64,000 nucleotides of DNA from Ephemerocybe angulata (Eukaryota; Basidiomycota; Agaricomycetes; Agaricales; Psathyrellaceae). A program made the translations under genes and the position numbers. Positions within the stretch are counted from its first letter, which is position 1, and each line of letters begins with the position of its first letter. Under the pieces are notes generated by a model. It had not been told where the DNA came from. It made no database searches and was given only the letters and a program-made list of their open reading frames with translations. The stretch covers positions 434,001-498,000 of the forward strand of contig JAACJK010000113.1 of NCBI GenBank assembly GCA_013368325.1. Direction: 5' to 3'. Shown here piece after piece: positions 33,771 through 45,642 of the stretch.

Positions 33771-36253
33771 ATGGGTCGACGTTCCCGCTCGCGCTCACCC
33801 CCCAGAAGGCACTACGACGATGACGAACCCCGCCAGTCCTCTCACCGTTCCCGCTCTCACAGGGATAAAGGCCGGGACGACGAGATAGATAGCAGGAAAC
33901 GTCACAGGAGCAGGAGTCCGGAGAGGGAGAGGCATAGGGATAAGGACCGCAAGGGGAAGGACAAGGAGCGAAGTCGAAGTCGGGACAGGAAGGAGAAAAA
34001 GTGCGTTTTGAATTAGCTTTCTGTTCTGTAAACGACTAACACGCCAATGCTCTAGGAGGAAGAGGGAGACATCGGAAGAAAGGAGGGAAAGGAAGGCCGA
34101 GAAGAAGAGGTTGAAGGATGAAGAAGAGATTCGCCAGGTCGCCGAACTTAGCGTCTATAGCGCCGTAGACAATCCGTTCCACGATGTGAACCTGGGTCAG
34201 CAGTTCCACTGGCAGAAGAAGGCAGAGAAGGAGAAGAAGCAAGGCCTGTCGCTAACTGAGGCGCAGAGGAGGGATGCTATTCGGCGTCAGGAGGCAAAGG
34301 AGGAACTTGAGCGCTTGAATCAGAGGCGAAAGGCTCGAGAAGAGGAAATGAAGCTGAGGGAGGAAGAAGAACTGCGGATGAACAGGCTACAGGAGTCAGC
34401 GAAAATGTCTGAATGGTTGGACAAAGATGGGGACTTCCAGCTTGAGCAGGAGCGTCGGAGGGCGGCAATTCGAATCAAGGAGAAGCGAGCGAAAGCAATT
34501 GACTTCTTAGCCTTGAACTTGAAATATGTCAACCCTCCGAATGACGAGGAGGAGGAGGACGAAGATGACGTCGGTGATGCAGGGCTGGAAATCGACCTCG
34601 ACGAGCCTTACAAGATATTCGACGTGAGCTCACCTTACCCCCTCTCCCTTCAACCAGGAACTGAACATTCTCTAGAATCTTAACAAAGACCAAGTAGCGG
34701 AACTTCACGAAGATATCGAGCATTATCTTGCTCTCGAAACGTCGAATACGAATCTCGATTTCTGGACTGTGAGTGCCGCTGTTATAACGCACGAACTTTA
34801 AGCTCACTTCAGATGCAGAACATGATGGTCATCTGCAAAGACAACCTGGATAAGATTAAAGAAAGGGAGAGGGTGGGGGCCGTAGCTGCCATGGCCGTTG
34901 AAGAAGATATCTCTCGCCTGCTGAATGGCAAGTCATACGACGAATTGTCTTCCCTCCAGCGTCGTGTCCAAGAGAAGCTAGGCAGCGGCGAACCAATCGA
35001 CACCGATTATTGGGAGTCTTTATTGAAGAAACTGCTGGTATGGAAATCGAAAGTATGTAAACCTTTTTTCCCACATATTCGCTGGCTAAACGCTTTCATC
35101 TTAGGCGAAGCTGAGGACCCTTCACGAGGTGGTGGTGCGGAATAGGCTTGAACAGCTTCGCAAGCGGCAGCGTGATGAGGCTCTTCAAGCCCAGGAAGAA
35201 CTGCTGGCAGGCGTTGCTCGTGCTGCATCTCGGAGAACGGCTGAGGCACCTGTGGAATCCATGGGTATTGAAGATGCTGGGCCACCTGAGGACGTGGAGC
35301 CGTACGATCGCTCTATGAGTCCAGTGCCCATCAATATTGGGAAGCTTCATCCAGATGACAGACAGATTCCTATTCTCTCTGCTGCAAATGATAGACGTAA
35401 CTTGGTATGTCGTATGCGTTTTTTTAAATTCCTGATTACTGACGGCCCCACCATTAGCTCGAACAACGGAGGGCAGTTGCCGGCTCTCAATTCGTGCCCA
35501 AGGTTGTACAGGAAGAAACAGAACAGGCTCTTCCTGAGATTAACACCGTTAGCAATGCGGACCTCGCCTCCGAAGCCATGTACAGGGCTGAAGCCGAGAA
35601 AGACCTCGACGAGGAAGAGGAGCTCTTCAACCTCGAGGAGGATCTCCCCAACCCTACTTCTTACAACTGGGAAGACAAATACAGGCCGCGAAAACCTCGA
35701 TACTTCAATCGTGTCCATACTGGTTACGAATGGAACAAGTACAACCAAACACATTATGAGTAGGTCCAGCTTCGCCTGAGAACCCAATTAAATTACTGAC
35801 TGGGTTTCGCAGCACTGATAACCCTCCCCCGAAGGTCGTCCAGGGCTACAAGGTAAGATTTCTTTTGGCTAGTTGCCCCATTTACTCATACTTCTACTTC
35901 CTATAGTTCAACATCTTCTATCCAGATCTTATCGACAAGTCGAAAGCCCCTACATATAAGATTGTCAAGGAGCCTGGAAACGACGACACCGTTATTTTGC
36001 AATTTAGTGCTGGTCCTCCTTACGAGGACATCGCCTTCAGAATCGTCAACAGAGAATGGGAGTTCTCTCACAAGCGGTAAGCGGAAATACCGTCTTAAAC
36101 AATATCTGTTGGCTCATTCAGTATCTAGAGGATTCCGCAGTAGCTTTGATCGCGGGTGTCTCTCCCTTTGGTTCAACTTCAGGCGGAACGTGAGTTCTCA
36201 TTGCTTTGCGCACTGACTCGACGCTGATGACCCTCCAGTTCTATAGAAAATAG
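33771..36253 (+). CDS. Cactin, spliceosome-associated protein
   Basis: Ten exons (33771-34000, 34056-34623, 34676-34768, 34813-35052, 35105-35404, 35458-35759, 35813-35852, 35907-36076, 36129-36189, 36239-36253) give 672 residues. The first about 75 residues are an RS-type domain (GRRSRSRSPPRR). A helical, charged middle follows (FHDVNLGQQFHWQKK, SEWLDKDGDF). The C-terminal cactin domain is almost invariant: YNWEDKYRPRKPRYFNRVHT, EWNKYNQTHYDTDNPPPK, GYKFNIFYPDLIDKSKAP and LWFNFRRNFYRK. Cactin associates with late spliceosomes and is needed for accurate 3' splice-site use. Exon 10 is 15 nt. Divergent from MCX1. Confidence 0.93.
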
Positions 36254-36633
36254 ATACAAACTTCGAGTGGTTTACTGTATGTGTTGTCCCTCGACATCTC
36301 CGTGGAGAATACAAGGTCTTTATTTTCACATGATCCACATCGTGCTTTGTTTAACGCGGGATGGCGACCAGCACTGCCCTGCACACGACGAACAAAAGTG
36401 TAGCGAGTCCCGTGATGAGGCGCGTCAGGGCAGGTTCGATCGCAACAATGCACAATGGTTTCGGTGGGCATTGGCCAGCGCCACCAAACTCTACCGGGAA
36501 GAGAAATCATATATAACGCGCCCACTTTTTGGTTATCTGTCGTCAGCGTGCTTCTTTCGCCCACAGTCCCATCACAGCCCACCGAGCCCTCTCTTCCAGG
36601 TCTTCCGCTTACACCTCTTCCTACTCGTCAATC
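36254..36633 (+). promoter_or_regulatory. Promoter region of the orphan gene
   Basis: 380 bp between the cactin stop and the next start codon. A TATA-like CATATATAAC lies at 36508-36517, about 120 bp upstream of the ATG. I looked at a tRNA B-box-like GGTTCGATCGC near 36437 but found no tRNA fold. Confidence 0.4.
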
Positions 36634-37339
36634 ATGGCTCCCACCGCGAAGCCTAACCCCTTGAGTCGCCGCAGCCGCCGTGTCGCGAAGCAAAACTCTA
36701 TCAAAGAAGTCAAGTCACTCTCCGCCTCCAAAATCCCCTCGGTTTGGTACGTTGTGCAAGTGGTTCAGATGATCTACAGGCTCTCTGGCTTTGGAAGCTA
36801 TCTGTGAGTAGTCTCCTTAATCGCATTTGTCCTCATGACTGAGAGCTGACCTATCTTCCAGCAATCCCCTCTTGGTTGCCATGGTCAAGGATGACTTCGT
36901 GGATATGTGTGCAAATCTTAACCCCAAGCCGTCCGCCGAACAAGTCTCTTGTGCGCTCTACTTGCTCGAGAACCTCTTCCAGGGCACAAGGCTGGCGTTT
37001 GACATTCTCAACAGCTCCGATGTCCAGAAAAGTCGCCTGATTCGTCAAGTTCTCTGTCTTGGTCTGGCAATGGATTATAGGGGACAGGATGACGCCCTCA
37101 ACAGGTCTAGGATTTGGTATGGCCCAGAAAGTGCCGCATGGTGCCACAAGCTCGAAGCCGAGGCCGGGAAAGCCCTGGGCTGTATCTCGGTCGGGAAGGA
37201 GGTAGTGGATAATTGGCTTTCCAATCTTGAGGTCACTACCTTTGTGCCCAATGTCAAAGCCCCAACTGCGAGCAGCCCCAGCGTTTACAGAATCGGGTTC
37301 TATGCTAAGGTGGTTCTCACACACCTCATGCCCTGCTAG
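36634..37339 (+). CDS. Unrecognised protein, 215 residues
   Basis: Two exons (36634-36803, 36862-37339; 58-nt intron) give 215 residues. The ATG follows a pyrimidine-rich leader and a TATA-like box. The N-terminal about 30 residues are basic (SRRSRRVAKQNSIKEVK). The rest looks like a compact, mostly helical fold (CALYLLENLFQGTRLAFDIL) without transmembrane segments or catalytic motifs I know. Codon use and splice signals look like those of a real gene. No family assignment is possible from the sequence alone. It sits alone between cactin and a 1.8-kb gene-poor stretch, so it may be lineage-specific. Confidence 0.55.
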
Positions 37340-39137
37340 GTGTCTGGTCAACGCGCTCAGTCTTCAAGCTAGCTTTAAGCCTTTGCTCTCGTTCATTATA
37401 CCCGGCCCGCCCGTTGGTCAAACCCAATTCTCGCCAGGCCATACTTGTACATTCTGGATCAGATTTTCTTGGCTTCCTGGCTTTTATTCATCTGTACCTG
37501 TATCGTTTCTCGTCGTTTAATCCCCTGGGGTCAGTTCTCCGATGATGCGGCCCCCTCGTTCGCGAGGCTTCGCCTATTACCATGGCAATGGTGCGCCGTG
37601 TCGAGTAGATAGTCTGGATTGCAGTGATCCAGCATGCCCTGTCCTCCGAGTAGCTATCATTCGGTAGGAACCTGGAGCCATCTAACTGCCTTTTGTTTCT
37701 TCCAGTCTCCCCTCTCCGATTCGGAGGCTCCGAAGTTATACTATTCTCCTTTATCTTTCAGCTTCTCTTTAGTGTGTTGCAACGTTATCGCTCCAATCCT
37801 TGTCAAGTAACTTATACCTCACCTGGTCAACCACACAGAGCATTCACACAATCTCTGTTTTTGCCATCTTGGTAACCCATAGTCCGCGACGTCAGATCGC
37901 GTCAGATCTAGTTGAATATCTCCGACGAAGCCGCCGTTTCGCCAACTGTACTAAACCCCATTATTCTCGCCTATAAAGCCAAACCGTAGAAGCTGGTGCC
38001 CAAAGTGCCGCACTACAGCCATTGGCCCACCAGGTTCAGCGAAAAACGTTAACGATGCCTTGTGATTCCAAAGACTTCTATGTAAATACCGTCTGAATCA
38101 CCTGGTCACACCCTCCGTTCCATTGAGGATTCCATAAACAGATTTCCTGGGAATGGCAGACACACCTACGAACCTCATGAGATGAGAACGAAGTGAGAAC
38201 TTAGAATTGAGCAGCACTTAAGGTCATCCTTATGAGCCTTCTCAACCCAAAATACACGCGGCTATGCGAAAAGAGGATTTATCTTGGATTTATCTTTGGC
38301 AATCACAGTACGTAAGGGGCTAATCGCTAATGGTGCTACATAAGCGCCCAACCCTGGCCAGCCCTGGCCCCAACTTGCCAAGCAACAGAGACAAGCGGAG
38401 GCAAAACTGCAGGAAGGTCATTTCTCTTCAATCCTGCCCTTTCCACTCCTTTTCCTGACCGTTCCTGATCTTGGAAGCCCATCGGGGCAAGACGTGTACG
38501 ACCCCTGGCCCTGATCCACTGTTGTGGATGCCGAGAACAGCCTAGATGGCCCGGGCAGCGCCAGTCTTTGCACCCGACGCTTGCCCAGCGCTGCCCAGCG
38601 CTATTCCCCGGATCTCTTGGACGTGGCCCATATCAGCCGAAGGAGGTGTGAGAGTATATTTTTTATATGCCGGGCTCACAAGAAGTTGATCTCAGTTAGA
38701 TAGCGACCTTCTTTAAGCCCCCATGTTTTCGAAGATTATCGACGTTGAATTCCTGTTATGTGGAGTCGATGGCTGAAGCGACGCGGTAAGTCTGTGACTT
38801 GAACCAAAGGCCACAGCTTGGGATGTTGATGACTCTTCAAGCCCCTTTCTATTTCTTTCCACACTTGCGCCTCAACGTGTGCAGGCATCAACCAAAGTTT
38901 ATGGAGAGACCCAGTGCCCCTCCCACATCGGCGCTGATAATCACCGGACACAATGTATGGGAAAGCGGGGACCATAAGAAGTGGCAGCTCAAAACACTAA
39001 AAAGATGCCCGTGGAAGTCGAGCACCGTCCTCTGAGTCTCTGCCCCCTGTCGCCTCTTCCGCTCCACCTCACCCTGGGTCCCCCTCCAGTCTTTCATCTC
39101 CGCCGGGGTCGCTCCAGAGTCCTAACTTGCATACGAA
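37340..39137. other. 1.8-kb gene-poor region
   Basis: No convincing coding frame on either strand. It contains a perfect 10-bp tandem duplication GCCCAGCGCT at 38583-38602, scattered CCCTGGCC words near 38346-38370 and 38507, and an AT-rich TATATTTTTTATAT stretch near 38655. It presumably includes the promoter and leader of the DUF6533 gene. No transposase remnant is recognised. Confidence 0.4.
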
Positions 39138-40921
39138 ATGGTAGTTGGTGCAGGAAGCGCATCTGCAGCTGCACAAGCCGCAGCCTTGTTCGGTGCGATT
39201 AGCGCCAATAAGATCGTGAATGTGAGCCTTCCACTTTTCTCGTCCTTGGGGTGATTATTGACGGTGTCCTGTCCGTGCAGTATGCTGTAGGTCACTATCA
39301 TAATTCTGGGTCCTAGGATCTAATTTGTATACACAGGCAATAGCATCTTCGACCGTGCTTGTAAGTTATATCGATCGAGACCCCTCGCGTATTAGCGGCG
39401 TTGAGTCAGGAACGCTGATACCATGTTCAAGGTGGTAGACTCCTTGCAGACTCTTCCGCAGGAGGTAGCTACGTCTTGCACCTCGATAACATAACCGCGC
39501 TTACCGAACGCCATTCCAGATGGAGTACATGTGGACGAGAGGGATGACCATCCCAAAAGGAATGTTTTTTGTGCTCCGGTACTACTCGTTTGTCCACACC
39601 ATCCTATCAATCGTTTGTAAGGAAATTTCCATTTTCCCCGAAACTCACACTGAACGCCCTCTGATTAACTAGACCGCGGCAGTCCAATCTATGCTGGCGA
39701 TTTATGCTTGGCACCATTCACTTGGGACTCATGTGAGCAATGATTAGTGGCCTCTAGGATGGCTGCCAGAAAAGCTTACTTTTGTCGGGCAGATTCGAGT
39801 TTGACCGTTCATACAATTTGCGACGGTGCGCGGACTTTGGGCTGAGCTCAGACATCATTCGTTGCTCACAAGTTCAACTATAAATTAAATCCAGTCGTCA
39901 ACTGCCTTCGAGTATACGCGTTCTCTGGGAAATCAAAAGCCGTGCTTGTCGTTCTCAGTGTCACCTTCGCCGTACGTCCATGATGGTGAAGGATACCACA
40001 AACTTTCTGACGCTAACCGCTCTTCGTACTTCCCGCCCACAGACAATAACAGGGCTTCAATATTACCTCCTCTCTCGATTTATTGCGACAGTAAAGTGTA
40101 AGTGATATATGTCCCTTCTTCCCTTGTTTAATAATTAAACGCCCTCAACGCAGTCGTGAACATACCCGCCCAGGCACATGTTGGCTGCATTCCAAGTGCA
40201 GGGGAGACTGTCTGGCTTTCGGCGGTTTTTTGGCTGGTTTTGTTCAGCATTCTCAGTAAGCCATTCCCCCTCTCTCCGTCTACGCGCGAAAACAGAAGTT
40301 GACGGCGCAACCTGCAGTGATGACTGGAATGATGATTGGAATTGCATACCGACGGCGCTCGAACTTTCACAATCTTGGCGGCTTGCTTCGAGTGTTTTAT
40401 AGAGATGGTATTTGGTATTTCATCATCCTCACTAGTGAGTATTGAGATCGCCCCACCCAACCGAACCAGGCAAATTAAATGACAAACAGCTATGGCCGTC
40501 ACCAACATCGTATTTGCCTACACCGCGCCAGTATGTACCATTCACTTTCAACACAGACTCCCAGGAACCTAACAATAATGCTATTCCTAGTCAAATGGCC
40601 TCCAATTTACAATGGTGCAGTAAGTAATCAGTGAAAGTGGACTACATATCTCTGTCTGACAGTATACTCAGGATACAGGCCCATTTGAATTTGATTCTCA
40701 CCATCCGCATGTTGCTCCACCTTCGTGAGTGGGCGAAGAAAGTCATCCGACCAAGTCCCTACCTCATCCACGGAACTGGGAATGGTACGACCATGGCACT
40801 GGGTGAGCTGGAGTTGGGAATCGATAGCGGCCCCACAGCTTCTCGACCACCTAAGGTCTTCATTGAAGTGAACAAAAATTACATTGTCTCCACGGACCAC
40901 GGTCTACCTTCTGCCTATTAG
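39138..40921 (+). CDS. DUF6533-type multi-pass membrane protein
   Basis: Fourteen exons (39138-39221, 39281-39286, 39337-39360, 39432-39464, 39520-39616, 39673-39732, 39793-39825, 39895-39971, 40043-40097, 40154-40255, 40318-40434, 40490-40534, 40591-40619, 40679-40921) give 334 residues. Exon 2 is only 6 nt. The family start ASSTVLVVDSLQTLPQE and YMWTRGM is clear, followed by about six or seven hydrophobic helices, VVNCLRVYAFSGKSK, FYRDGIWYFIILT, and a cytoplasmic tail with LHLREWAKK and KVFIEVNKNYIVST. These proteins are abundant in Agaricomycetes; function unknown. The exon 12 donor is uncertain: GTATGT at 40531 is stronger, but only GTACCA at 40535 keeps frame. The last exon has a relic copy at 23649-23832. 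Confidence 0.72.
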
Positions 40922-41437
40922 TAGAAGAAGATCATTGGCTATGATTGTACTATAGAGTAGGGGGCGCGTGTTAAATTATAACTATAAATCGCCAGTACTG
41001 CTGTAAGTCTTGCTAGGTCCTAGGTATATCTCTTTGAGTGCACCAGGCTTGGCCTCAACAGTATCACAGGATCACCCAGGTTTGGACTTCCAGTCTTGTT
41101 CCAGTCTTAGGTTCTGCTAGTAACTTCTAATTTGCAAGTTCTCACGGTAACGTCAATTTAATGGGGAGCCAGGAGTCAAAAAATGTTCCCCGTTTTCTCA
41201 ATGCTTACTCGGGTAGCCCTTCGGAGGTGGAAAGAGCGATCTTTCGTTGTACCCTCGGTGGGCGTCAGAGGTGGGCGCTTGTCAAATGAGGTAATTTTTG
41301 CCCAGGGTCAGGCGTGACGTAATCAATCGCGGTCCAGTCAGCATTCCGCGCAATTAGCAACACACAGCTCTCTCTTTCCCGTTGATCTCCTCCTCATTCT
41401 CAATCTCCAATACGTGCAACACCACTGATACACAGCT
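40922..41437 (+). promoter_or_regulatory. Promoter region of UBA1
   Basis: 516 bp between the DUF6533 stop and the UBA1 ATG. The left half is AT-rich and holds no gene. TGACGTAA at 41315-41322, about 115 bp upstream of the start codon, is a CRE/ATF-like site. The leader near 41365-41435 is C/T-rich. Confidence 0.35.
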
Positions 41438-44400
41438 ATGACCGAATCCTCGAATCTCGGCGCCCAGATGGACATCGACGAGGCCGCCATCGATGAAGGC
41501 TTATACTCGCGTCAACTGTAAGGAATTGCTGTTATTCTGTCTATCCAATTTATTGAAATGCAATTAGATACGTGCTGGGACATGAAGGTAAAGCTAGTAA
41601 GGACATCGTGGAAGATTAGATCCTAACTCTCAATGAAGCGATGAAGCGTATGGCCGCCTCCAATGTCCTTATCGTCGGGATGAAGGGACTGGGGGTGGAA
41701 ATCGGTGTGTTCTTGCCTTACACTGTGCTTGGATGAGATCTCACATACCTACAGCCAAAAACATTGCTCTCGCTGGCGTGAAATCGGTTACAATCTACGA
41801 CCCCGAGTTGGTCACCATCCAAGATTTGAGCTCCCAAGTACGTAGCGCATGACTAACTCAGCATCCCTGAAAGCTTAATCTTGGGCCCAGTTCTTCCTCC
41901 GCGAAGAAGACGTTGGCAAGCCACGCGCCGCCGTGACACTTTCAAGAATTGCAGAACTCAACGCATATGTTCCCATTCGTGATCTTGGAGGCAATCCTGG
42001 TGAAGAGATCAGCGTTGACTTGGTCAAGGGTTTCCAGGTACGTCATATTGACTCGAAGCGTAGGGCGCTTCCGACTAAAAACACTACAGGTTGTTGTCCT
42101 TTGCGGTGTCTCGTACAAGAAGCAATTGGAAATCAATGAATGGACGCACGCAAACAATGTGCATTTCGTCTCGGCCGAGACTAGGGGTCTATTTGGGTAA
42201 GCTCGCCGTCTGTTACCTCGAAGCACTTGGCTGAGGTTTGCTTTGAAGATCTGCCTTCAATGACTTTGGCGCAAAGTTCACTTGCGTTGACCCCACTGGT
42301 GAGCAGCCGCTCACTGGCATGATCGTGTCTGTCAACAAGGCTAGTCTCGTCCGTTTATCGCGCCGCAAAATTATTAACCTCTGCATCAGGATTCCGAAGG
42401 ACTGGTGACTTGCCTGGACGAAACTCGCCATGGTCTCGAGGACGGAGATTTCGTTACCTTTACTGAGGTGCAGGGCATGACTGAGCTGAATGGCTGTGAA
42501 CCACGCAAGGTCACTGTCAAGGGCCCGTATACTTTCTCAATTGGCGATACTTCCAACCTCAGCGATTACAAGACTGGCGGTATCTTCACCCAGGTTAAGA
42601 TGCCCAAAATCATCGAATTTGTGAGCACCTCGAGGATTCTCAAGGAAGTAAGCTAATCCAATATGATAGAAATCGCTGCAGGAGTCCCTCAAGAACCCCG
42701 AATTCTTTATCACCGACTTTGCCAAATTCGACAGGCCCTCCTCCCTCCACGCCGGGTTCCAGGCTGTCTCCGAGTTCGAATCGCAGCACGGGCGGTCACC
42801 CCGACCAAGGAATGATGAAGATGCTTCTGTCGTCGTCGATATCGCCAAGAAGATCGACGCAGATATCGAGGAGAAGTATGTCAAAGAGCTTTCTTATCAA
42901 GCGTCTGGAGATCTCGCCCCATTGAATGCCGTCGTTGGAGGCTTCGTTGCCCAGGAAGTCCTCAAAGCCATCTCCGCCAAGTTCCACCCTATGTTGCAGC
43001 ACTTCTACTTCGACTCGCTGGAGTCGTTGCCTGACAACCTCCCCACCGAGGCTGACTGTCAACCCATAGGGTCTCGCTATGACGCCCAGATTGCTGTCTT
43101 TGGAAAGACCTTCCAAGATAAGATTGCCAACCACCGTCAGTTCCTCGTCGGATCAGGTGCTATTGGTTGTGAGATGTTGAAGAACTGGAGCATGATTGGT
43201 CTTGCCTCTGGCCCCCGAGGTGTCATTCATGTTACCGATCTGGATACCATCGAGAAGAGCAACCTGAACCGACAGTTCCTGTTCCGCTCTAAGGATCTTG
43301 GCAAGTTCAAGTCTGAGGTTGCCGCTGCTGCGGTTGCCGACATGAACCCCGACTTGCTTGGAAAGATCCTCCCTAAGCAAGAGCCTGTTGGACCTACAAC
43401 TGAAAGTACGAGCCTCGGACAATTTATCAGATATCCTCGCTGACATATATCGTAAGATGTGTATGACGAGGCGTTCTTCGACAGCATTGACGGAATCACC
43501 AATGCATTGGATAATATCAAGGCTCGTACGTGCCTTTCATCACCATATATATATACTTTCTCCCTGACGCTGAACTATCTAGGTCTGTACATGGACCAGC
43601 GCTGCGTGTTTTACCAGAAACCCCTTCTCGAGTCCGGAACCCTCGGAACGAAAGGAAATACTCAGGTTGTTATTCCTCATTTGACAGAGTCCTATGGCTC
43701 TTCTCAGGACCCTCCTGAGAAGGAGACACCCTCTTGCACCATCAAGAACTTCCCTAACGCTATCAACCACACCATTGAGGTAAGAAGACCAGACGTTTGC
43801 CCAAATCAGTGCTGACACTCGATTACAGTGGTCCCGTACCCAGTTTGATAACCTGTTTGTTAAGCCGGCACAGGCGGTCAACGCCTACTTGTCTGAGCCG
43901 AACTACCTCGAGAGCACTCTCAAATTCTCTGGCCAACAGAAGGAACAGATTGAGCAGCTCGTGTCCTACTTGGTAACCAACAAACCTTTGACTTTCGAGG
44001 AATGCATTACTTGGGCACGACTTCAGTTCGAGCGTGATTACAACAACGAGATCCGCCAACTGCTGTTTAGCTTGCCCAAGGACAGTCTCACCAGCACTGG
44101 TCAACCATTCTGGAGCGGACCAAAGCGTGCTCCCGACGCGCTTGTATTTGACTCTAACGATGTGAGACACAACCGCTTTTCTTCCTTTCGTCTGTGGCTA
44201 AACCTCTTCTCCTCAGCCTGCCCACCTTGCGTACATTATTGCGGGAGCTAACCTCCACGCTTTCAACTATGGCCTCCGTGGAGAGATAGATCCTGCCTAC
44301 TTCCGCAGGGTGGTTGATAGTATCATCGTTCCCGAGTTCACCCCCAGGAGCGGTGTGAAGGTTCAGATCAGCGAGAATGACCCTGTTCCCCAAGCAGGCG

Positions 44401-45348
44401 GTGGTGGAAGCGGAGGTGCGTTTCGACCATGCGCTTCACTACTCCATATCTGACATTGAGAATGACTAGATGACGATCTCGATGACCTCGCCGCGAAATT
44501 GCCTGCTCCGTCATCTTTGGCTGGCTATCGCCTGAACCCGGTCGAATTTGAGAAGGATGACGACAACAACCATCACATCGACTTCATTACGGCCGCTTCC
44601 AACCTTCGTGCAATGAACTATGGCATTAACCCCGCCGATAAGCACACGACGAAACAAATTGCGGGAAAGATCATCCCCGCAATTGCTACCACTACTTCCT
44701 TGGTCACCGGTCTCGTCTGCTTGGAGCTCTTGAAGGTCAGAAGCTCTTGTTTGTTGGGGACACATTGCACATCAGTACTCACCCCACTCAATTATACTTG
44801 AACCACAGATCATTGACGGCAAGAAGAACATCGAGTCCTACAAGAACGGATTTGTTAACTTGGCCTTGCCGTTCTTCGGCTTCTCCGAGCCCATCGTCGC
44901 GCCTAAGCAGAAATATGGCTCGACTGAGTGGACACTGTGGGATCGCTTCGAGTTCAAGAACAACCCCACCCTTGCGGAGATCGTTAACTGGTTCAAGGAG
45001 AAGCATAACCTGGAGATTACCATGGTCAGCCAAGGTGTCAGTATGTTGTGGAGCTCTTTCATCGGCAAGAAGAAGGTATGGGTCCCTCTTATGATGGTCT
45101 GACGCGCCTCGGTGCTTACGCTGCTGTCCTATCGCAGAGCGAGGAGCGCCTCCCCATGAAGTTCAGCCAGCTCGTCGAGACTGTCAGCAAGAAGCCGATC
45201 CCGCCCCATGTTCACCACCTCATTGTCGAAGTCATGGTTTCAGATGAAGACGATGAAGATGTCGAGGTATGCATTATCATGTCCCTCCGTCGATACATCC
45301 TGACTCTCTTTCACTTGACAGGTTCCATTCATCGTCGTACGCATCTAA
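41438..45348 (+). CDS. UBA1: Ubiquitin-activating enzyme E1
   Basis: Seventeen exons: 41438-41517, 41568-41587, 41639-41704, 41755-41837, 41891-42037, 42090-42196, 42249-42339, 42390-42620, 42670-43405, 43457-43525, 43583-43779, 43829-44161, 44217-44415, 44470-44735, 44809-45075, 45138-45266, 45322-45348; 1015 residues. The inactive adenylation half ([20 protein letters not shown]) is followed by the four-helix bundle, the active adenylation domain ([30 protein letters not shown]), the catalytic cysteine about residue 595 in SCTIKNFPN, and a C-terminal ubiquitin-fold domain. It activates ubiquitin with ATP and passes it to E2s. The intron at 42340-42389 appears to begin GC; a GT alternative nine bases downstream also keeps frame but adds three residues absent from relatives. 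Confidence 0.95.
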
Positions 45349-45642
45349 TTCGGACGTCAGCATCGATTAGGAGAAAGGAAAAGTTGTGCAATATGTGAGA
45401 TGTTGTTGAGCTGCAATTTGAATCCTATCAAGCTTTCTTATGGACTATTATCCGAAGTTCGAATCGTTGTGAGTGCTAGTGACAAACGTAGCGGTCTTGG
45501 CGACTGCCAGGTGAGGGATCTACCAAGAATGTGGCTGCTGAAACTACAGCCACATTTTCTTGATTAAGTGAGATTGTACTACGACATGTACGGCTATTAA
45601 AATATTAAGGAAGGGAATCTCTTAAAAGACACACAGCGCACG

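Noticed and set aside
36420..36460. tRNA B-box-like GGTTCGATCGC
   Set aside because: No A box or cloverleaf arms at the correct spacing.
38583..38602. 10-bp tandem duplication as a transposon target site
   Set aside because: Copies abut with no element between them and no terminal inverted repeats nearby.
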